From NCBI GenBank assembly GCA_913060675.1, contig CAJXUS010000010.1:1-64000 (forward strand): a stretch of 64,000 nucleotides of DNA, in the 5' to 3' direction. The notes beneath the pieces were generated by a model. That model was not told where the DNA came from. It worked only from the letters and a program-made list of their open reading frames with translations, and did no database searches. Position numbers and translations under genes: made by a program. Source of the DNA: an uncultured Rhodospirillales bacterium. Its GTDB lineage: Bacteria > Pseudomonadota > Alphaproteobacteria > Kiloniellales > Kiloniellaceae. Shown piece by piece: positions 58,451 through 64,000 of the stretch (the stretch's first letter is position 1; every line of letters begins with the position of its first letter).

Positions 58451-60661
58451 TCAGCTAACAGCAGCCAATGAATTGCTGGCAGCATTACTCGTATCAATAT
58501 CTTTTGCATAGGGCCAGTTAAGAGTAAAAAGAGTCCCTTTTCCAGGCTCACTCTTTACCTCAACAAAGCCGCCTTGCATTTCACACAGGCTTTTAGAGAT
58601 AAATAATCCCAATCCAGAGCCGCCATACTTTTTGCTGATTGAACTGTCTCCTTGGTAGAACGCTTCGCCTATTTTTTCCAAGTGCTCACTCGCAATACCC
58701 ACACCAAAATCTTCTATTTCTATAATCGCCATCCCATTTCGGCCCGGCTTGGTGCGTACGATAATTTCTCCACCTACGTGAGAAAACTTTACAGCATTAG
58801 ACAAAAAATTCAGCAAAACCTGCTTTAATGCCCGTTGGTCAGCAAATACAGGCAAAAGATCTTCTTCAAACTGCGAGATAAGAGAGATTTTTTTCTCTCC
58901 AACGCGAGGGATCATTAATCGGACGACCGAGGATGACAACTCGTTTAAATCGGTAGCCTCACACGCGAGACGATAGCTACGGGCTTCAATTTTTGAAATA
59001 TCAAGAATATCAGATATCAAGCTCAACAAGTGCGCTCCGCTTGCGTGAATATCATCGGCATAATCACGGTACTTCGGCGGTGAAATCGGACCGATCAGTT
59101 CTTTTTTTATGATATCCGAAAACCCGATGATGGCATTTAAAGGTGTTCTCAATTCATGGCTCATATTCGCCAAAAACTCAGATTTCGCTTTATTTGCGGC
59201 AACGGCTTCATCTTTCGCAAGAACAAGGTTTTTCTCAACTAGGTGGCGCTCTCTCTTTTCCAGCATCAGTGAAAGAAGGTTTGATACAGATTCAACAAAA
59301 GTAATCTCTTCCACTGGCCATTCTTCATTTAACCCCTCACGCTCAATGGTCAAGATTCCCCAAAGGATGTCTTTTTGGAAAATTCCAACACTTAAAGCGC
59401 TATGCACGTCATAGCGGCCAAGTAAAAAGTTCTTCAAGGTAATAAGGGCGTGTCCCCTTTTTGATAAAGAGGATGATGCCACCTGTTCCTTACTCAAAAC
59501 ATCAATCAGTTCTTGAAAAACAGTTTTGGGAAGTGGCTGCAAATTAGGCCCATGTAGTCCCAATGAGGCCACAAATCGATTGTGGCATATTGCGTTATCC
59601 CCCGCATCTTCCAGCACCCAAATCGTTGCCTCGCCAGCACCTAATGCGCCACACGACACAGAAGTCGCAAGACGGAATATCTCTTCACCTGCTTTATCTC
59701 CGTATAAATTTTCCTGCACCAAAACCTTCAAAGCCTGGGCCTGCTTTTCAAGCTTTTCTCTTTTCATGGCACGCACAGAGTTATCATCAGAAAGCATAGA
59801 GATCACACGGTGACCGCGCTTGATAATCAGCCATACAATAAAGGCAACAAGAACGAGAACCAATGCAATCCACAAAATGCTGTCTTGAAAGAGATTGCTT
59901 CCCTTAAGGGTAATAGACCAGTCAACAATACCAATCGGGGTTCCGGATTTCCCAAAAACAACAAACCCATTATCGAGTTCTGACGGAGCCGGTAGCCCCG
60001 AGAAAGTGAGATTGTTCAACCCAAGATACTTCACAAGAGGGCTAATACCCGTGAAGTCCATGTTCTTTATAAGTAAAAGATATCCGATACCTTCCTCATC
60101 CGCAGAAGGAGTGAGTTCATAACTATCGGGATAAATTCCCCCTACAGATATTGCAAACAATTGCCCTTGATGAACAAAAAAGCTTCCCGAAGTTGCCGTT
60201 TCAGGCTGCCTGCGTCCTACCTGTTCTATGAGAAGATTGATTTCTCGCATCAACAAAGAATTCTTATTATCAAGGTGAAAGATTTTTTGCGAACGAAGCT
60301 TGTTATTGGAGGAGGCATATAAGGGTTGGAAATCCCCATTCAGAACAATGATTTCATTAAGTTTATTGTCTTCGAGAAAGTTTTGTCCCCAATGGTTATT
60401 TGCCCAGTCAAAATCTCTTTCCATCACCAGTTTTTCAAAACTGCGATCCCAATAACTATTGGCATTGGTAAGGTAAACCAACTCATCCAAATCTTCAGCT
60501 AAAGACCTCTCGATAAGCTCGGCATAATTATGTTGTATGATATTATCCTGTTGATAAACAGCATACCAAAGGACACCCAAAGTGAGTGAAATCGTCAGAC
60601 CGATAGCACAGGCTACTTGCGCATAAAGACCATAGACAACTGCGTGTCGTTTGTTACTCAA
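58451..60661 (-). CDS. Membrane sensor histidine kinase (CHASE4-GAF-HisKA-HATPase)
   Basis: 736 residues from TTG 60661. TM helices at about 12-33 and 262-282 flank a CHASE4-like periplasmic sensor with NANSYWDRSFEKLVMERDFD. A GAF-like region (320-470) follows, then a coiled coil and the H-box FLANMSHELRTPLNAIIGFS. ATPase boxes: QVLLNFLSNAVKFS (N), IEIEDFGVGI (G1), KKYGGSGLGLFISKSL (G2). No receiver domain and no response regulator nearby. Confidence 0.9.
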   Translation of the reverse strand: MSNKRHAVVYGLYAQVACAIGLTISLTLGVLWYAVYQQDNIIQHNYAELIERSLAEDLDELVYLTNANSYWDRSFEKLVMERDFDWANNHWGQNFLEDNKLNEIIVLNGDFQPLYASSNNKLRSQKIFHLDNKNSLLMREINLLIEQVGRRQPETATSGSFFVHQGQLFAISVGGIYPDSYELTPSADEEGIGYLLLIKNMDFTGISPLVKYLGLNNLTFSGLPAPSELDNGFVVFGKSGTPIGIVDWSITLKGSNLFQDSILWIALVLVLVAFIVWLIIKRGHRVISMLSDDNSVRAMKREKLEKQAQALKVLVQENLYGDKAGEEIFRLATSVSCGALGAGEATIWVLEDAGDNAICHNRFVASLGLHGPNLQPLPKTVFQELIDVLSKEQVASSSLSKRGHALITLKNFLLGRYDVHSALSVGIFQKDILWGILTIEREGLNEEWPVEEITFVESVSNLLSLMLEKRERHLVEKNLVLAKDEAVAANKAKSEFLANMSHELRTPLNAIIGFSDIIKKELIGPISPPKYRDYADDIHASGAHLLSLISDILDISKIEARSYRLACEATDLNELSSSVVRLMIPRVGEKKISLISQFEEDLLPVFADQRALKQVLLNFLSNAVKFSHVGGEIIVRTKPGRNGMAIIEIEDFGVGIASEHLEKIGEAFYQGDSSISKKYGGSGLGLFISKSLCEMQGGFVEVKSEPGKGTLFTLNWPYAKDIDTSNAASNSLAAVS

Positions 60662-60705
60662 AGATAGATTCCCACCGAAGACATTGCGAATGATAATCTA
60701 TCTTA
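60662..60705. promoter_or_regulatory. 10-bp inverted repeat upstream of the kinase gene
   Basis: AAGATAGATT (60662-60671) and AATCTATCTT (60696-60705) are perfect inverted arms 24 nt apart, ending at the kinase start codon. Possible operator or mRNA leader hairpin. Confidence 0.4.
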
Positions 60706-60953
60706 ATTAAAATTTACAAAATATTAAACACCTGATTTAAATGCATTTACCTAGGGCCCGGACCTATCATTTATATTTATGGCTCTAACCAATAGGGATT
60801 ACCCCTCTTCTGTACCGAAAAGAATATTCTCTTAAATAATCCGTGATTAGCTATTATCGGTATTGCATGGTGTATGGGTGCTTTCTACACTTCAGATCAA
60901 CTGAGAATCTAATAGACATCTTCGGATAGTTGTATCGACAAAAGGACACTCTT

Positions 60954-62225
60954 ATGGCCAATTCTACAGGGACCAGCTCTACAGGAACCAACTCAACAGG
61001 TGCCAGTTCCACAGGCCCTCTATCAGGATTGCGTGTCTTTGATCTCTCTCGGATTATGGCGGGTCCAAGCTGTACCCAAATGCTCGGTGATATGGGCGCG
61101 GACGTCATCAAGGTAGAACGTCCCGGCCAAGGTGATGACACCCGCAAATGGGGTCCCCCTTTTCTAAAAGACAAAGCAGGTGAGGATACAGATGAAAGCG
61201 CTTATTATCTCTCTGCGAACAGAAACAAACGTTCAATCAGCTTGGATATCTCAAAACCAGAGGGACAAAAACTTGCCAGAAAGATGATCGCCAAGAGCGA
61301 TATTCTGGTAGAAAACTTCAAAGTCGGTGGCCTTGCAAAATACGGTCTCTCTTATGAAGACCTCAAAGAAGATTTTCCAAACCTGATCTATTGCTCGATC
61401 ACAGGTTTTGGACAGACGGGCCCCTATGCCCCCCAAGCTGGATACGATTTCCTTATTCAGGGCATGGGCGGGATTATGAGTTTGACAGGAGAACCAGATG
61501 GCCAACCTATGAAAGTAGGTGTCGCCATCGTAGATCTAATGTGTGGCATGTATGCCAGTAATGCCATCCTCGCCGCACTCCATCATCGCAACAATACCGG
61601 ACAGGGACAGTTTATTGACGTTTCCCTACTTGATACTCAAATCGCATGGCTCGCCAATCAGGGTCTTTACTACCTCACCTCAGGCGAACTTCCTCCGCGT
61701 CTTGGTAACGGTCATCCCAACATTGTCCCTTACAATGTTTTTCCATCCTCGGATGGTCACTTCATTCTCGCCATTGGTAACGATGGTCAGTACCGTAAAT
61801 TCTGTGAGTTCTCAAAATGTATGGAACTCTTCGAAGATCAACGTTTTAATACCAACCAGAACCGTATTCGAAACCGTGATGAACTCACGCCATTGATGGG
61901 TGAAGTGACTAAAACACAATCGTCGTCTTACTGGATTGAGAACCTTCCTCCACTAGGCGTTCCTTGTGGTCCGGTCAATGACATGGAAGGTGTTTTCTCT
62001 CACCCGCAAACCGTGGCTCGAGAAATGAAAATATCCATGCCTCACCCAGAATCCAATGGAGAGTCGGTAGATCTCATTGGAAGCCCGATGAAGTTTTCAA
62101 AAACGCCGGTGGATTACCGCAAAGCCCCCCCAAGAATGGGCGAACACACCGAGGAAGTTTTGGAAGAGCTTCTTGATCCAACGGACTATGATTTGAGCGA
62201 TCTTAAGAATAGAGGGATAGCATAA
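60954..62225 (+). CDS. CaiB/BaiF-type class III CoA-transferase
   Basis: 423 residues from ATG 60954. GLRVFDLSRIMAGPSCTQML, GDMGADVIKVERPGQGDDTR, NKRSISLDISKPEGQKLARK, GYDFLIQGMGGIMSLTGEPD and the catalytic Asp in QFIDVSLLDTQ. Moves CoA between organic acids. Residues 3-20 are four copies of a five-residue unit (STGTS, STGTN, STGAS, STG), encoded by a 15-bp tandem repeat, in front of the fold. Confidence 0.92.
   Translation: MANSTGTSSTGTNSTGASSTGPLSGLRVFDLSRIMAGPSCTQMLGDMGADVIKVERPGQGDDTRKWGPPFLKDKAGEDTDESAYYLSANRNKRSISLDISKPEGQKLARKMIAKSDILVENFKVGGLAKYGLSYEDLKEDFPNLIYCSITGFGQTGPYAPQAGYDFLIQGMGGIMSLTGEPDGQPMKVGVAIVDLMCGMYASNAILAALHHRNNTGQGQFIDVSLLDTQIAWLANQGLYYLTSGELPPRLGNGHPNIVPYNVFPSSDGHFILAIGNDGQYRKFCEFSKCMELFEDQRFNTNQNRIRNRDELTPLMGEVTKTQSSSYWIENLPPLGVPCGPVNDMEGVFSHPQTVAREMKISMPHPESNGESVDLIGSPMKFSKTPVDYRKAPPRMGEHTEEVLEELLDPTDYDLSDLKNRGIA
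60962..61016 (+). repeat. 15-bp coding minisatellite in the CoA-transferase gene
   Basis: About 3.6 copies of a 15-nt unit (TCTACAGGGACCAGC, TCTACAGGAACCAAC, TCAACAGGTGCCAGT, then TCCACAGGC) encode the Ser-Thr-Gly-rich N-terminus. Copies differ mostly at third codon positions. Confidence 0.8.
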
Positions 62226-62236
62226 GCTTTTCCAGC

Positions 62237-63490
62237 TCATTCAACACTAGGCTTGCTCAAATCAATCAACTCTTGAATTTCCGCAACGGTAAGATCGAGA
62301 GGGGCAAAAGAGTGATTACCGATTTCTCGGAAATACTTATCACTATCTTCCATGCGGATTGAGTTTTCAAAATAATTTGAATTCGCGCCTTCGCTAAGCG
62401 GCTCTTCCTCTACTTCACCAGATTGAGGAGCTGCCTTTAAAGCTGGTCTCATTCTCGGGGCAGGATTAACTGAGTGCGGTATCCTCAAACTGGTTAAATC
62501 TACATCAGACGGGACAAAAAAGGTTTGCGGGGTTTCATTTAAAAAATTATCTGGAAGATCAAAATCATGGAGAATAAGTCGGTAATTCTCTGGTACGTAC
62601 AAAAATTGATCTTTGATTTCAGCAGATAAATTGTCCGTTGTTGGTTTGTTAGAAGCCGTCAATATTTTAAGAGCTTCCCGGTAGTCAATCCGCACTATCG
62701 CACCAGTCTTTTCCACCTCTTCAACATGGAGAAGAATGTAAGGTTCTTTGCCAACAATCATATCGACAGGGGAATATATTTTCCTGGCATCTAATCGTGA
62801 GATACCTTGGGCCGGGGCTTCAATTCCTTTTATCACAAAGAGACTTTCGCTTTGACTGCGAAGTACGCGATCAGGCTTGCGGCCAAGATAGCTAATCATT
62901 TCATCCTCTGAAGGGAAACTTCTAAATAGCGGACAGATGGCATTCTTGTTACGTTCAAATGTCGTTACTAGTTTTTCAGTACCTTCTGGCACATTTGCAA
63001 TTGCAGAAGGCAGCAACGATGCAGTGACAACCCCTTCAACAACGACATCATCCGGTATGTTCAGGTTCCAAACGACATCCGTATTGGATTGAAGAAAGAG
63101 AAAAACAGGCTCATTAACATGCCCAACACTCACATTAATTAGTTTCGTTGCGATGGGCCACTGTGCACCATTTTCGATTTGAACTGGGGAGACAAAATCA
63201 CTGGACATCGTATTAATCCAAATAATCTTAGCTTCTTTTGACGGTGGTGATATTTGGCACAGAGAAGATTGACTGGAAGACGATAAAAATTCAGCATGCG
63301 TAACTTCTGGGATAATTCCCATTGCCATACCAATAGTATCCCAAAAAGTCATGGTTTCTGATGTGCCTGACTTTGAAGGTATATCTATGGCTGTCTCTAA
63401 ATCTTGATCATTATTAGTGGCATAAAAAATTCCAAAAAAACCGACAAATCCAATAACAAAAACAATTAAAGCAAACCTAAAATCTCTCAT
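62237..63490 (-). CDS. Membrane-anchored hypothetical protein, 417 aa
   Basis: One N-terminal helix (RFALIVFVIGFVGFFGIFYA) and a large periplasmic part. WNLNIPDDVVVEGVVTASLL suggests a beta-sandwich; the C-terminus (EIQELIDLSKPSVE) is helical. Unrecognised. Divergent from pyrB. Confidence 0.6.
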   Translation of the reverse strand: MRDFRFALIVFVIGFVGFFGIFYATNNDQDLETAIDIPSKSGTSETMTFWDTIGMAMGIIPEVTHAEFLSSSSQSSLCQISPPSKEAKIIWINTMSSDFVSPVQIENGAQWPIATKLINVSVGHVNEPVFLFLQSNTDVVWNLNIPDDVVVEGVVTASLLPSAIANVPEGTEKLVTTFERNKNAICPLFRSFPSEDEMISYLGRKPDRVLRSQSESLFVIKGIEAPAQGISRLDARKIYSPVDMIVGKEPYILLHVEEVEKTGAIVRIDYREALKILTASNKPTTDNLSAEIKDQFLYVPENYRLILHDFDLPDNFLNETPQTFFVPSDVDLTSLRIPHSVNPAPRMRPALKAAPQSGEVEEEPLSEGANSNYFENSIRMEDSDKYFREIGNHSFAPLDLTVAEIQELIDLSKPSVE

Positions 63491-63626
63491 ATACCGGAAC
63501 CAAAAATCACATAAAATAAATTTAAGACAATACACCGACTACACGATAAAGTTGAATAGACTCTTAACATTAACTCAAATTTGATACATTGCATTAACTC
63601 CACTTCAATGGTTTATTGCGGTTTTA

Positions 63627-64000
63627 ATGACTACTTATGCTGAAACGATCGCTGCTGGCCTAACGGGCCACGGGCACCTGCTAGGAATAGAGGGCCTGAG
63701 AGCGGACCAGATTTCCGATTTGCTTGACCTAGCCGATGGCTACGTTGACCAGAACAGAGCCGTTAAAAAGACCACGGATTTACTCGAGGGTCGAACGGTT
63801 ATCAATCTCTTCTTTGAGAATTCCACCAGAACCCGCACTTCGTTTGAGCTTGCTGCAAAGCGGCTGGGTGCGGATGTTATCAACATGACCGTGGCATCAA
63901 GCTCCATCAAAAAAGGGGAAACCCTGGTCGATACCGCCATGACCCTCAATGCCATGCACCCCGATGTCATGGTCGTACGCCATTCAGATTCAGGGGCGGT
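63627..64000 (+). CDS. pyrB: Aspartate carbamoyltransferase catalytic subunit (5' part)
   Basis: 124 codons, then the window ends. [40 protein letters not shown] (carbamoyl-phosphate binding STRTRTS), [20 protein letters not shown] and VVRHSDSGA are diagnostic. First committed step of pyrimidine synthesis. Start ATG 63627. Confidence 0.95.
   Translation, partial: MTTYAETIAAGLTGHGHLLGIEGLRADQISDLLDLADGYVDQNRAVKKTTDLLEGRTVINLFFENSTRTRTSFELAAKRLGADVINMTVASSSIKKGETLVDTAMTLNAMHPDVMVVRHSDSGA

Noticed and set aside
60962..61016. CRISPR-like short repeats
   Set aside because: Units are in frame, 15 bp, without spacers and encode a protein tail. No CRISPR array was seen anywhere in the window.

Overview
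The window joins two replicons of origin. Positions 44 to about 37,863 are most of a lambda-like siphovirus prophage (fairly GC-rich, strongly biased to CCTGG/CCAGG words). Positions 37,864 to 64,000 are AT-richer chromosome of an alphaproteobacterium: gatCAB, ruvX, pyrB, HlyU, NnrU, PAS_5 and HxlR family genes, and GTTC-N7-GTTC LexA boxes of the alphaproteobacterial type. A Rhodospirillales/Kiloniellales-like host is a guess from protein flavour only. The first 43 bases are an Illumina Nextera adapter with an index, so the left end is an assembly edge and not biology.

Prophage layout. Leftward early operon (minus strand, 4,495 down to the contig edge): small coupled ORFs, an HD phosphohydrolase, a phage-borne DNA polymerase sliding clamp, a GapR-like protein, SSB, a run of ATGA-coupled small proteins, and an excisionase-like DNA-binding protein cut by the edge (the integrase presumably lies just outside). 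Switch region 4.5-6.5 kb: an SOS-cleavable CI-like repressor, a co-oriented membrane protein, a Cro-like protein and five copies of a shared operator word placed the same way in pL and pR. Rightward early region 6.5-11.8 kb: a CII-like regulator, CHC2/Toprim primase, winged-helix protein, a candidate structured RNA, a D5/SF3 helicase and an iteron-rich candidate replication origin. Late region 12-35 kb: terminase, portal, a protease-capsid fusion, tail genes in lambda order (U, V-like, G/GT by -1 frameshift, H, M, L, K, I, J), fibres, holin, GH108 endolysin, lipoprotein, DUF1353. Accessory genes at 35.1-37.6 kb: an SOS-controlled cassette and a DUF2806 gene. The right end is a 45-bp tRNA-Thr(GGT) 3' half, read as attR.

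Chromosome layout. Lytic transglycosylase, galE, small proteins, a secreted PHB-depolymerase-type esterase, an SOS-boxed small gene homologous to the prophage one, an HxlR/EamA divergent pair with twin operators, two GNAT enzymes, an M20 amidohydrolase, a trans-sulfuration PLP enzyme, a GST, a secretin-like exported protein, hlyU, a PAS protein, gatCAB, DUF454, NnrU, ruvX, twin PLDc_N mini-proteins, a CHASE4 histidine kinase, a class III CoA-transferase and the start of pyrB.

Most notable: a 96-residue protein family of unknown function occurs once in the prophage and once in the chromosome, each copy with a LexA box touching its start codon; in the prophage it leads a cassette with an exported nuclease. 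Also notable are the inverted iteron array around an AT-rich core after the helicase gene, the structured-RNA candidate at 9.0 kb, and the GGGAAAC frameshift site. No functional assignment was checked by database search; all are read from sequence.
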